Below the pieces are notes generated by a model. It was given only the letters and a program-made list of their open reading frames with translations. It did not search any database and was not told where the DNA came from. This document shows positions 8,339 through 17,260 of a DNA stretch of 64,000 nucleotides, in pieces. The DNA is from Sulfolobus tengchongensis (GTDB lineage Archaea; Thermoproteota; Thermoprotei_A; Sulfolobales; Sulfolobaceae), in assembly GCF_036967215.1 (NCBI RefSeq), contig NZ_CP146016.1, forward strand, positions 462,501 to 526,500. The letters run 5' to 3'. Position 1 is the first letter of the stretch. Every line of letters begins with the position of its first letter. Made by a program: the position numbers and the translations under genes.

Positions 8339-9796
8339 ATGGCTATAGTTATTTCTGATCATATGGATCAAGATGTTGACTTTTATGTTCCTCCAGGAAG
8401 CGATGCTACGCAAGAATTACAAGAAGCGATACAATTATCACGGATTTATGGTGTAGCTCATATTATAATCAGAGGCAGATTGTATGTATATGCTGCGGCT
8501 TCACCTACTTTAGTTTTAGATCAATCTTTACATTATATATTCGAGGGAGATGGCTTAGGGGAAATAGTGTATGTAAATCCAAATAATTTGTCTAATGTCC
8601 CAGCTATGATAACTATAAATTCTATTGCAACATATGAGATGCAGTACATTACGTCAAATAATGCAGTAGTTAACACGCAAGAGGCTTCCTATTCTACCTG
8701 GGGTTGGATAATTGCTTTTAAGAATATGAGATTAATCAATGTAACTCCACAACGATGGTTAATTGTTACTAGCTTTCCAAATCATATGCATTCCACTATG
8801 TTTTATTTTGATGCAGTACAATTTTTTGCAAGTGCTTGGTTTAACCAATCAGCTACTATATTAGTATTCAATTGTTATGTAAATAACGCTGAACTGCTCT
8901 TCGATACGCAGTCAAGGGAATTAATGGTCATAGGATCTAGGTTTGAGAATGGTAGTAATCTAGCTATTTCACCTAGAGGCTGGACTGTAGTTGGCTGTGT
9001 TTTCGTGGGTACTAATGTAACTTATTTAAATCCTGGAACTGATGGCAATAATGGGACTGTAGTTGGCTGTGTTTTCGATGGTGCTTCAATAGTTACTCAA
9101 GGTGCTGACAATCTAAAGCTAGTTGCTTGCCAATTTCAAAATGTTACTTTCTCAGGTATAGGAGGAAAAATACAATTAGTAGGTGGTATAAATTATGGCA
9201 TAGTAGGATGTTCCTTTGAAAGTGGTTATAATGTGATAATCTCGGATTTGTATAGAGGTCATACTGTTTTCATTGCTTTCAATAATTTTGATTTTGGCTC
9301 AAGTTTAGTCGTACTAGTGAGAGATAATTATCATGTAGATTCTATAATCATTCTAGGTAACCTATTCTCTTCGCAACCTACGCACGGGTCTGTGATATTT
9401 ATTTCCGGGAATTCTACCTCTAGTACGTTAGCACTATCTGGTACTGTAAAAATGTTATATATAGCTTTCAATACGTTTATAAACTCAGCTCAAACATCTG
9501 GGGCAATATATGGGTACCAACTTTCAAGTTCTCTTAGGATACATGCACTGGCATATATCAATGTGGCTATAAATGTAACTTACGCGTATATAGCCTTTAA
9601 TTATTTTCAATACAACTATGGATTAAGAGATAATAGTACTGGACAGCCTATAGGATTCTTTAGCCTGCAACAACTTACGTCAAACGTCAATACTATCACT
9701 AATTTATTCTTTTACTTTAACGTGAATGAAAACAATCCTATGTATATACCATCATCTCAAACATATTCAGCTCAATTTAATATAGGCATTTCCTAG
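8339..9796 (+). CDS. Parallel beta-helix (pectate-lyase-like) protein
   Basis: Probably a right-handed beta-helix. The start resembles the pectate_lyase_3 / tail-spike entry (PPGSDATQELQEAIQLSRIYG, then IIIRGRLYVYAA), followed by hydrophobic coils of 20-27 residues. Successive coils repeat VVGCVF, VVGCVF, LVACQF, IVGCSF with Cys at about 220, 244, 264 and 291, which would stack as a Cys ladder. Later coils repeat IAFNNF, ILGNLF, IAFNTF, IAFNYF (Asn ladder). No signal peptide is visible although the composition (Ser, Thr, Asn, aromatic) is that of an extracellular protein. The ATG directly follows the TAA of the LamG gene, so translation is coupled. No catalytic set could be assigned. Confidence 0.7.
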   Translation: MAIVISDHMDQDVDFYVPPGSDATQELQEAIQLSRIYGVAHIIIRGRLYVYAAASPTLVLDQSLHYIFEGDGLGEIVYVNPNNLSNVPAMITINSIATYEMQYITSNNAVVNTQEASYSTWGWIIAFKNMRLINVTPQRWLIVTSFPNHMHSTMFYFDAVQFFASAWFNQSATILVFNCYVNNAELLFDTQSRELMVIGSRFENGSNLAISPRGWTVVGCVFVGTNVTYLNPGTDGNNGTVVGCVFDGASIVTQGADNLKLVACQFQNVTFSGIGGKIQLVGGINYGIVGCSFESGYNVIISDLYRGHTVFIAFNNFDFGSSLVVLVRDNYHVDSIIILGNLFSSQPTHGSVIFISGNSTSSTLALSGTVKMLYIAFNTFINSAQTSGAIYGYQLSSSLRIHALAYINVAINVTYAYIAFNYFQYNYGLRDNSTGQPIGFFSLQQLTSNVNTITNLFFYFNVNENNPMYIPSSQTYSAQFNIGIS

Positions 9797-9805
9797 TGAT
9801 ATGTA

Positions 9806-10249
9806 ATGAAGATTAAGATAATATATGATAATGGGCAAGAAGAAGAAGTCGAAATGAAGAAAATAGAAATAGTTGGGAATAAAGATAGATCGTATGCGCA
9901 TTATAAGTACGCTCAAATGAATGATGAAAAAATCCTTATATTCCATATATATTTACCCACAAATGAAGAGCCAGCAATGTTACCTGGAAATATTGAAGCT
10001 GAGATAAGACAAAGAATGGCTAAAGTATCAAGCTATGTAAACGTAGCGGATGACTTAATAGCTAGAGCAAGGATAGCTCAAATTCAGCCTCAGAAAATGT
10101 CCTGTGCCTATTGTGGTGATGTTGGAAGTAATCAGTATAATGGGAAGATTGTATGTACATCTTGTTTTAAATATCTTATAAAATATGGAGAGAATAGTAA
10201 GGAGTTTAATGAATATCTAACTAGAAAGCTCATAGATAAATGGAAATAG
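9806..10249 (+). CDS. Small zinc-ribbon protein of the LamG/beta-helix operon
   Basis: 147 residues, no family recognised. The first ~55 residues look like a small beta domain (MKIKIIYDNGQEEEVEM...KILIFHIYLP). A helical linker follows, then a treble-clef or zinc-ribbon motif with Cys100, Cys103, Cys117 and Cys120 (CAYCGDVG...VCTSC), and a basic helical tail. It begins 9 bases after the beta-helix gene, same strand, and so probably belongs to that operon. No export signal, hence likely cytoplasmic; a chaperone or regulator for the exported pair is one guess. Confidence 0.65.
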   Translation: MKIKIIYDNGQEEEVEMKKIEIVGNKDRSYAHYKYAQMNDEKILIFHIYLPTNEEPAMLPGNIEAEIRQRMAKVSSYVNVADDLIARARIAQIQPQKMSCAYCGDVGSNQYNGKIVCTSCFKYLIKYGENSKEFNEYLTRKLIDKWK

Positions 10250-10265
10250 AATATAATAATATAAT

Positions 10266-11897
10266 TTATTTCTTCGGAATAGTTTTTTTGGATTGTATTA
10301 TTAATGTTATAATTATTATACTTAACAATGCGATAATTAAAATGTAGATGTAGCTATTTTTGCTTTTCGTAATAGTACTATTGGAATATGACATACTAGT
10401 ATAGGTAGATGAAATCTGCGTAGATGTAGTTGAAGTAGCAGTATTATTAGTAAAGGATATTGTTAAGTTGGTATAATATAGCTGATTTTCTTGAGAAAAC
10501 TGCATAATATAGTTTAAAACTGTATTATTTATAAGTCCTCTATCATACAAGAGAAGATATCCAGTATAATTGTTATGTATTGTAGCAACATATCCGTAAT
10601 GTATTGGGAATTGAAGTGGAATAGGATAACTCCAATTATAGGGATACAAGATTATAGGTTTTCTGGGAGTTTGGGAGAAATTAAAAGCTTGCAATAATCC
10701 TTGTACGTCACTATTTGCAACTATTTTATTAAGATAGGGCAAGTGCCAATTATAGTCTAAAAATCCTAGTAAAGTATAGCCAGATAATGTATAATTGTCA
10801 ATCCATCCCTCTTTTGCATATGGTGAGATAATCAGCAATGGGATTCTTTGGCCTAATATAGTATAATTATATATTCCTAAATGGTTTAGGAATTCATCAT
10901 ATCCTAATCCGTATGTAGGGATTATTGGTGGAGGAACTTGATCATAAAAACCACCACCTTCATCAAAAGTTATGAAAATAACAGTTGAATTCCAATACGG
11001 ACTTTCCATTATTGCGTTAATAAAATAAGCTAAATTGATCTGACCAACTGTAAGATTGAAAGGTGGATGCATATCATAAACATAATGATGATCTGATCCA
11101 TCACCACCAGTGAACATGACCCAGGATATATCTGGTAATCTATTGTCCTTGAGATCTTGCAAGAAGACACTAGTATTAAAGAAGTGTTGTGTATAATTCA
11201 TTGATCCATAAAAGACTTCTAATGGAAAAGGCGGTAATTTTTGACCTTGTTGGTATCCATAATCAAAATAACCCCATGATATATTATATTGTGAAAGCTG
11301 ATACATGATGGTATCCGTAAAAGGTAACACGTTAGTTATAAAACTATCACTTGTAATGTTGCTAGGAAATCCAATTAGATAATTAACCCTATTGGGTTGT
11401 GTAGCTTCTAACGACGGAGAAAAGTAGTCATCTGCTAAAACGTATTCTTCAGCATAATCCCATAAAAGAGGAACTTGCTGATAAGATACATAAGCAAGTG
11501 ACTGAACGCCAGATCCCTTTACAAAGCCATTCATTAATCCAAAATTCCAATCTTCATGATAAGCGTTAAAACCTTCTGTAGGATCTTGTAATATGACATT
11601 ATTTGCGTAAAATACGCCTACGTATTTCCCATTAGTAGTTGGTAATCTAATGCTAAAGTTAATTCCAACAGGTCTCATCACGGATTCAGTTATATTATTA
11701 TATATTGGTGGATTGCCAAAAGGATATGTCCCAAAAAGATTATCAAAAGAATGGTTTTCAAGGATTATTATTACAACATGCTTTATAGGAGTAGTAGTTG
11801 TAGTTTGTCGAGCTGAAGATACGGTAATCTGCAAAATAATAAAAATTATAATTACAATTACTAAAAAAGTCTTAAATAAGCTTCTAGTCTTCTCCAT
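10266..11897 (-). CDS. Secreted, membrane-anchored phosphoesterase (acid phosphatase / phospholipase C-like)
   Basis: Member of the PF04185 phosphoesterase family (bacterial phospholipase C, AcpA acid phosphatase). An N-terminal hydrophobic signal occupies residues ~10-28. The catalytic domain starts HVVIIILENHSFDNLFGTYP with the metal-binding Glu-Asn-His. Later family blocks are LEATQPNRVNYLIG, VIFITFDEGGGFYDQVPPP (metal ligand Asp-Glu) and RIPLLIISPYAKEGWID. After residue ~480 comes a Ser/Thr-rich stalk, then a C-terminal membrane helix (YIYILIIALLSIIIITLII) and a basic tail, so the enzyme stands on the outside of the cell on a stalk. Many N-x-S/T sites suit an S-layer-zone glycoprotein. 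Likely role: phosphate release from organic esters at acid pH. Convergent with the zinc-ribbon gene, 16 bp apart. Confidence 0.88.
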   Translation of the reverse strand: MEKTRSLFKTFLVIVIIIFIILQITVSSARQTTTTTPIKHVVIIILENHSFDNLFGTYPFGNPPIYNNITESVMRPVGINFSIRLPTTNGKYVGVFYANNVILQDPTEGFNAYHEDWNFGLMNGFVKGSGVQSLAYVSYQQVPLLWDYAEEYVLADDYFSPSLEATQPNRVNYLIGFPSNITSDSFITNVLPFTDTIMYQLSQYNISWGYFDYGYQQGQKLPPFPLEVFYGSMNYTQHFFNTSVFLQDLKDNRLPDISWVMFTGGDGSDHHYVYDMHPPFNLTVGQINLAYFINAIMESPYWNSTVIFITFDEGGGFYDQVPPPIIPTYGLGYDEFLNHLGIYNYTILGQRIPLLIISPYAKEGWIDNYTLSGYTLLGFLDYNWHLPYLNKIVANSDVQGLLQAFNFSQTPRKPIILYPYNWSYPIPLQFPIHYGYVATIHNNYTGYLLLYDRGLINNTVLNYIMQFSQENQLYYTNLTISFTNNTATSTTSTQISSTYTSMSYSNSTITKSKNSYIYILIIALLSIIIITLIIQSKKTIPKK

Positions 11898-12617
11898 CCG
11901 TATAAAATCATTAAAGAAAAACTAATAAACATTCATTATGCATATTTTCCGCCTCTATATTTAAGCTATACGTAGAAAAATCAACAAAAAGGATTTTTAA
12001 AGCAACTTAACTTATTAAATCTATAAATATTGATGTTCAAAATTAGAAATAGATCATAATAAATCAGGAAAGTAATTCAATAAAACTTATTTCTAGCCAT
12101 AGAGAAGTGTAACATGCTGGTTTATGATAATGTTATGCGCGAATGTCAATTGACAAACTCTCCAACTACCTATTAAAGATAAGGGAAGGAAATGTGGAAT
12201 AATAGGATATTATTATATATTCTTATTATTAAATTCAAGATAGTAAGGTGAAGAAGTAAACAAGTACTTCTAAAAGTTTATGCGTCGAAACTCTTCAAAT
12301 GTTATATACATGTTGGGCTTAACGGTTATAAACCATGTGAGGACTGAGTAACAATACTGATATGAGGAATTAGAAAGTATATAAGAAATCACTAAAAATT
12401 AAAGATAAAGGAAGAATTAATGGTATTAAGTATTGATTAGAGAGAAATCGACCTCTTTAGGAAAATTTTTATTATATCGTTATTATTGGAATGAAAATTT
12501 TAAAGTCTAAAATTAAAGAGTAGCAATAATCTATCAATTTTACCTTTTTTAAGTTATTCACAAAGTTATATACTTTACATTTATATATCTTGTTAATTGG
12601 AAATCTTTTATGTAGAT
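11898..12617. other. Gene-free region
   Basis: No open frame of interest and no recognisable RNA gene. It contains the upstream region of the leftward phosphoesterase and that of the rightward ATP-grasp operon. Confidence 0.5.
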
Positions 12618-12629
12618 GCCTATATAAAG
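12618..12629 (+). promoter_or_regulatory. TATA box of the ATP-grasp operon
   Basis: CCTATATAAAG just upstream; transcription would start ~25 nt downstream, close to the ATG at 12661. This supports that ATG over the in-frame TTG at 12640. Confidence 0.5.
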
Positions 12630-12660
12630 ACTTAAATGTTTGTATTACGAATGTAAAAAT

Positions 12661-13983
12661 ATGAAAATAAGAAAACTCATAAGAGATAACAATTACAATG
12701 AATATTTAATGGATCCGATCTATTCTAGACTTTTAGAAAATGTTAATAATTTAAATGAAAGGATATTTCAGAAAAATAAGTTAGTAAATTTGCAAGCCTT
12801 CATGGAGGGCTTTACATTTTATACGTCCCTAAACTATAGGAGCACTCCTATAGATGTATTACCCAGAATAATTAGCTCTGAATTCTTCTTTAAAATTTCA
12901 AATTACTTATCTGCTAGAAGCTACGTTTTAAACAAGTTCATAAGGGAAGTTTATCAGGAAAGTTCTACACCCATACCAGATTGGATAATAAAAACTACGC
13001 CATATTTTAGGTCTGAGATGATAGGATTTTCCCCTCCAAAGAACATCTATATTCACGTTTATGGCGCTGATATAGTTAGATTAAGAGGTATACCTTTTAT
13101 TTTAGAAGACAATTTGAGGATTCCTTCTGGAATTTCTTACTCATACAAAGCATTTGAGTATTTAACGAGATTCCTTCCAGAGTTGTCAGAAGGATATAAT
13201 GTCCTTAAACCAAATGATCTGGAGTACCTATACGATATTTTACGATATGTCAGCGGTAGTAAAGATCCGACAATTGTGTTGTTGAGTGATGGAAATTATA
13301 ATTCTGCGTATTTTGAGCATAGGTTCCTCTCTGATAAACTTGGAATTATATTGGCTGAACCTAATGATATTTTAGTTAAGGATAAGGAAGTTGTGGTAAA
13401 GACAGTTGATGAAGGTGAAGTTCATGTAGATGTAATTTATAGGAGAATAGAGGATTTAGATTACTTAACACCAGGTTTGGTTAAGGCGTATTTAAGGGGT
13501 TGGGTTACCATAGCTAACGCGCCTGGAACTGGGATAGCTGATGATAAGGCAACTTTTGTATGGGTACCTTACCTAGCAGAAAGATATGGAATGAAATTGG
13601 AAAGCGTTGTACAGCCATTAACTTTTTGTCTCTATGAAAAGGAGAATTTAGAAAAGGTAATTGATCAACCTACTCGTTATGTCATAAAGAAGAGAGAAGG
13701 ATATGGGGGAATAGGTTTAGCAATAGTTAAGGACGATAACCTAAATATTTTAAAGGAAATCTTTAAGGAGTATGAAAATTTCATAGCACAAGAAGTTCTA
13801 GATTTTGATACAGTGGTTTCAGTGGTAAATGACTCCTTTTATGAGACATATGCTGATTTGAGGTTTTTTACATATTATGATAAAGTGGCAAGCGCGGTTT
13901 TAAGTAGAGTGGGAATAGTTGGAAGTAGGGTTACGAATAATTCTTCTGGGGGTATGGTGAAACCATTATGGATTATACAGTAA
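12661..13983 (+). CDS. Circularly permuted ATP-grasp protein
   Basis: Predicted ATP-dependent carboxylate-amine ligase (amidoligase) of the CP_ATPgrasp_1/2 type (DUF404/DUF407). I prefer the ATG at 12661 (MKIRKLIRD), 440 residues, near the family length. Family hallmarks are GADIVRLRGIPFILEDNLRIPSG, SDGNYNSAYFEHRFLSDKLG, VDVIYRRIEDLDYL, IANAPGTGIADDKATF and the nucleotide-binding strand RYVIKKREGYGGIGLAIV. It overlaps the transglutaminase gene by 16 bp, which in turn overlaps an alpha-E gene by 14 bp. This trio is known from comparative genomics of bacteria and some archaea as a conserved peptide-bond forming/trimming set; its product is unknown. Confidence 0.88.
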   Translation: MKIRKLIRDNNYNEYLMDPIYSRLLENVNNLNERIFQKNKLVNLQAFMEGFTFYTSLNYRSTPIDVLPRIISSEFFFKISNYLSARSYVLNKFIREVYQESSTPIPDWIIKTTPYFRSEMIGFSPPKNIYIHVYGADIVRLRGIPFILEDNLRIPSGISYSYKAFEYLTRFLPELSEGYNVLKPNDLEYLYDILRYVSGSKDPTIVLLSDGNYNSAYFEHRFLSDKLGIILAEPNDILVKDKEVVVKTVDEGEVHVDVIYRRIEDLDYLTPGLVKAYLRGWVTIANAPGTGIADDKATFVWVPYLAERYGMKLESVVQPLTFCLYEKENLEKVIDQPTRYVIKKREGYGGIGLAIVKDDNLNILKEIFKEYENFIAQEVLDFDTVVSVVNDSFYETYADLRFFTYYDKVASAVLSRVGIVGSRVTNNSSGGMVKPLWIIQ

Positions 13984-14762
13984 GTTATACTAGTATATAT
14001 GAGTATGAAACAGATGTTATATTGAATGAGAATATGTTAAAGATAGTTCCCTATGATGGTGATAATCAGCTATTGTTATATCATGAAATTGGAACGATAC
14101 CAAACGGTTATAAAACGTCTTATAGAGATATATTTGGAAATATTGTATATAAGGTGAAAATACAAGAGGTTCACAGAAGACTGGAAATATTTTCCAATAG
14201 TAAAGTGAGGGTTGAGAATAGGATAATAAAGGCGGATTATGAGTTTCCTTACAATTATGGATTTAATGAATTACTTTTACCTACTAAACTAGTTGATCCT
14301 GAGCCCTTTCAAAGGATTGCGAAGGAAGTCACAAAAGGGTTGAGAACATTAGGTGAAGTGATTGAGGCGATTTTAAAATTCGTAAGGCAAAAGATAATTT
14401 ACAAGTCTGGTGTTACCACAGTCAATACTACAGCATATGAAGCTTTTCAGTTAGGTTATGGTGTTTGTCAAGATTACACGCACATTACATTAGCGTTATT
14501 AAGGGCATTAGGAATTCCTGCCAGATATGTTATGGGGGTTGTTAATGATAATCCTAGGGCGACTCATGCGTGGGTTGAAGTGTTAACCCCAGAGGGGACT
14601 TACCTTGATATTGACCCTACTCGAAATAGATTTTATAATTTAGGTTATATAAAATTCGCAGTTGGAAGAGATTTCTCAGATGTCAGTCCGGTAATAGGTA
14701 CGTTCGTAAGTTCTGGGAGAGGTTGGCTTAAAGAGGTAAAAGTTAAAGTTGAAAGAGGATGA
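13968..14762 (+). CDS. Transglutaminase-like cysteine peptidase
   Basis: Papain-fold protein with an N-terminal beta domain (Bact_transglu_N-like, residues ~1-80: VSYTSIYEYETDVIL) and a transglutaminase core. The catalytic triad is present: Cys in YGVCQDYTHI (~167), His in ATHAWVEVL (~199) and Asp in YLDIDPTRN (~214). Such enzymes cut or transfer gamma-glutamyl/amide bonds. Within the ATP-grasp/alpha-E operon it is expected to hydrolyse or exchange the amide made by the ligase. The start ATG lies inside the end of the ATP-grasp frame. No signal peptide, so cytoplasmic. 264 residues, normal length. Confidence 0.9.
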   Translation: MDYTVSYTSIYEYETDVILNENMLKIVPYDGDNQLLLYHEIGTIPNGYKTSYRDIFGNIVYKVKIQEVHRRLEIFSNSKVRVENRIIKADYEFPYNYGFNELLLPTKLVDPEPFQRIAKEVTKGLRTLGEVIEAILKFVRQKIIYKSGVTTVNTTAYEAFQLGYGVCQDYTHITLALLRALGIPARYVMGVVNDNPRATHAWVEVLTPEGTYLDIDPTRNRFYNLGYIKFAVGRDFSDVSPVIGTFVSSGRGWLKEVKVKVERG

Positions 14763-15168
14763 GAATACGATAGTGAAAAGCATTGCTTACAAAATTTACT
14801 GGGCTGGTAGATATTTGGAAAGAATTGAAAATGTATGTAGAATTTCGATATTCACGCTTAAAAGTGGTTTGGATCTTAAAAGCGTTGCTAAGGAATATGG
14901 ATTAGAAGATGAGAAGGAGGTAATAAATTACATTAGGACGTCATTTCAATATCTTAGGGAAGATATAAGAAGCTTTGGAGATGAAAAATTAATGATAGAG
15001 GCTAACAGTTTAGGGTTTCTGATAGATTCCGATAACTCTGACCTAATTAACTATTTCACGCAGATACTGAATGGTGTAATTAATCTAGGTAATAGTTTTG
15101 AAAAGTACTTTGTAGAGGTCAGAAGTGAAATGAAAATCAGATCTCAAGAGGAGAATCAACCAGAATGA
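14749..15168 (+). CDS. Alpha-E domain protein, short form
   Basis: All-helical protein of the alpha-E (DUF403) family. The signature is at the start: IAYKIYWAGRYLERIENVCRI, corresponding to the YWLGRYLERAE motif of bacterial members. The frame opens with TTG at 14749; a GTG at 14773 giving MKSIAYKIYW is equally plausible. At 131-139 residues it is less than half the ~300 residues usual in bacteria, ending after about the first half of the helical repeat. No frameshifted remainder is visible downstream, so the short form may be genuine. Third gene of the ATP-grasp operon. The biochemical role of alpha-E proteins is not known. Confidence 0.8.
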   Translation: MKEDENTIVKSIAYKIYWAGRYLERIENVCRISIFTLKSGLDLKSVAKEYGLEDEKEVINYIRTSFQYLREDIRSFGDEKLMIEANSLGFLIDSDNSDLINYFTQILNGVINLGNSFEKYFVEVRSEMKIRSQEENQPE

Positions 15169-15199
15169 TTAAACAGATTTATTATATTGTCTTCAAGGG

Positions 15200-15291
15200 A
15201 GTGTATTACTTATGCAAAATTGAATAAATAACTTCTGTATTTAATTTATATAATATCGTAGAAAAAGCATATTTACAGTTTCTTATTTCTT
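15200..15291. repeat. Dispersed repeat D, copy 2
   Basis: Matches 1140-1232 in the same orientation with scattered substitutions. It lies just after the alpha-E gene and next to a family B repeat. Confidence 0.7.
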
Positions 15292-15302
15292 AACACTAGT
15301 TA

Positions 15303-15390
15303 GTGCGTGTACCATTTGAATACTTAACGTTTATTTACGAACAGTTCTGATAAAGAGAATAACCTTAATTTTCAGATACCCCACAAACTA
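15303..15390 (+). repeat. Family B repeat, copy 1
   Basis: Begins GTGTACCATTTGAATACTTA and ends CAGATACCCCACAAACTA. The reverse complement of 20901-20991 and the sequence at 32925-33014 match along its length. The terminal CCCCACAAA recalls the ends of family A. Confidence 0.7.
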
Positions 15391-15778
15391 AAGTAGGACA
15401 CTTTCTACATTCCCCTTGTGAGGAGATTACATTCTGAATTTCACTAGTTAATACGCGATCTCTCTTTCAAGATTTGCTATATATATATTTATAGATTCCT
15501 TTTTCTCTTTAAACTAAGAAAAATTACCTTGAAAATTATAAATGATATGTACGTCTTACTATTTACAATATATAATAGCTACATCTGGAGATCTATTTTA
15601 TTTTTAGTTCTTATGGTTTTTTCACATAAATTTTACACTTGGTTTCAAAAGGTTAAAAGAGAAAAAATGAAAAACAGTTAAGAACAACCTAACCCAAGAA
15701 CTAATTAAGGAAATTCAGAGTAGCTCTTCAATATCGTCGATACTAAAATTTATTATTTCCAAAAAGAAATTCCTACAT
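15391..15778. other. Gene-free region before the coiled-coil nuclease
   Basis: No gene or repeat seen. No clear TATA box could be placed for the gene at 15779. Confidence 0.4.
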
Positions 15779-16660
15779 ATGGAGTTGAAGGATCAGATCA
15801 TAAGACTGATAAAAGAGGATGCAGAGTTCAGAAAAGCTTTAACTGAGTTGTTAGGCTTATTTGATATTAATGTAACTATAAACGATTTAAAGGAGATACT
15901 TAAAGGCATCCTGGACACGGTGAATAAACTTGCTGAGGCTCAGAGGAAGAGTGAGGAGAGGTTGAGTAAGCTTGAGGAGAACATGGCTTTGCTTGCTGAA
16001 GCACAAAAGCGTACTGAAGAGAAGATTGCTGAGTTGGTTGAGGCTCAAAAGCGTACTGAAGAGAGGTTGAGCAAGTTAGAGGAGGCTCAGAGGAAGAGTG
16101 AGGAGAAGATTGCTGAGTTGGCCGAGGCTCAGAGGAAGAGTGAGGAGAGGTTGAGTAAGCTTGAGGAGAACATGGCTTTGCTTGCTGAAGCACAAAAACG
16201 ACTTTTTGAAAAAGTTGAAGAAATGGATAAAGATATTAAACGTTTAGATAAGACGTTAAGTAATCTTGGTAACCGTTGGGGGGTTTCATATGAGTATCTG
16301 ATTAGGAATTTCTTTGCTGAAGTGTTAAAGCAAGAGGGAATTGATGTTAATTACCTCAATAGATTTACCTATAAAGATGACAGTGGTACTTATGGGCTCA
16401 AGGGTACTATATACGAAATTGATATTTTAGCTAAGGATAGCAAAGTTTATTTAATTGAGGTTAAATCTCGTGGCGAGCGCGATGATATTGAGTGGTTCAA
16501 TATAAAATGTGAAGTCCTCTCAAAGGTTTTTAACTTCAAGAATACCATAAAGATGTTCTTAGCTGTAAGTGTAGATAATCAAGCTATTAAAAGAGCTGAG
16601 GAACTAGGGATAAAATTAATTTATGGAGAAATTTATGAGGTAGATCAAGCTAAAACTTAA
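15779..16660 (+). CDS. Coiled-coil protein with PD-(D/E)XK nuclease-like domain (DUF3782-like)
   Basis: 293 residues in two parts. Residues ~45-160 are a long heptad coiled coil built from repeated EAQKRTEEK/EERLSKLEE units. Residues ~170-285 form a restriction-endonuclease-like fold: GTIYEIDILAKDSKVYLIEVKSRG shows the Asp and the Glu-x-Lys (EIDIL ... IEVKS) expected of a metal-dependent nuclease core, followed by VFLAVSVD-type strands and a final IKLIYGEIYEV strand. Such proteins are common in thermophilic archaea and cyanobacteria; their function is unproven, with DNA binding or repair inferred. The DNA encoding the coiled coil carries two 77-bp repeats, so length variation between strains is likely. 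Stands alone, with wide flanks. Confidence 0.8.
   Translation: MELKDQIIRLIKEDAEFRKALTELLGLFDINVTINDLKEILKGILDTVNKLAEAQRKSEERLSKLEENMALLAEAQKRTEEKIAELVEAQKRTEERLSKLEEAQRKSEEKIAELAEAQRKSEERLSKLEENMALLAEAQKRLFEKVEEMDKDIKRLDKTLSNLGNRWGVSYEYLIRNFFAEVLKQEGIDVNYLNRFTYKDDSGTYGLKGTIYEIDILAKDSKVYLIEVKSRGERDDIEWFNIKCEVLSKVFNFKNTIKMFLAVSVDNQAIKRAEELGIKLIYGEIYEVDQAKT
15932..16197 (+). repeat. Two 77-bp direct repeats inside the coiled-coil gene
   Basis: 15932-16008 and 16121-16197 are identical except for one base (GCTGAG versus GCCGAG). They are in phase and encode the same coiled-coil segment ending AEAQK. Shorter related units lie between them. This looks like recent in-frame duplication or conversion. 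Confidence 0.9.
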
Positions 16661-17260
16661 GATCTCTTTGCAAATAGACAGAAAAACCTTAATATAAGTA
16701 ATATATTCTCAGAGTCAAAAGGAATCCTGTGAGGATAGTGACAAGAAAAAGATAAGTCTAACAATTTGTACGAGTTAATTACGTTTAGTGTTTTAAAGTT
16801 ATGGTCTTTATAGCTATCGTAAATTCATAGTCAGGGGGGTTTGGGTCTCATTGAATTTCATATATTTTGTATTAGATTTTTGACCCTTGATTTCAGCGAA
16901 GTCACGAATACCGTTCATCCCTCTCTTTGCCATTAGGGGCATAACCCTAATTACCCTTTTAAGGTGAGAAAACTCTCACATCTCGAGATTAGGCTGGATA
17001 CATCCGAGAATTTTCCATCCATATCTGGGGCAAGACTGACTTATATTAATAAACTATATATGTTAAATATATAAATTTCACGATAATGTTGAAACAGATT
17101 ACCACGGCAAAGGACAACGATTAGCAGGTATAAAAGTCTTTCTCGCCAAAAATTTTAGTGAACTACTAACTGATAGGTGATAAGCTAATTTTTTTCGTAA
17201 TAAAGATTGACCCCTTTATAGGAAAGCATTTTTCTATTAAGAAATGAAAGTGAAAAATGT
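16661..17260. other. Gene-free region, possibly decayed sequence
   Basis: No intact gene. Around 16860-17040 base composition is less AT-rich and the minus strand has a short open stretch (KRVIRVMPLMAKRGMNGI), perhaps a gene relic I cannot name. AATTTTTTTCGTAA near 17188 may belong to the promoter of the NurA gene. Confidence 0.4.

Noticed and set aside
12325-12375. C/D-box sRNA-like run (GTGAGGA, CTGA, CTGA)
   Set aside because: C box deviates from RTGATGA, boxes are spaced irregularly, and no terminal stem.
15900-16193. 97-codon frame antisense to the coiled-coil gene
   Set aside because: Produced by the repeated sense heptads; the product is a Ser/Pro/Gln repeat without sense as a protein.
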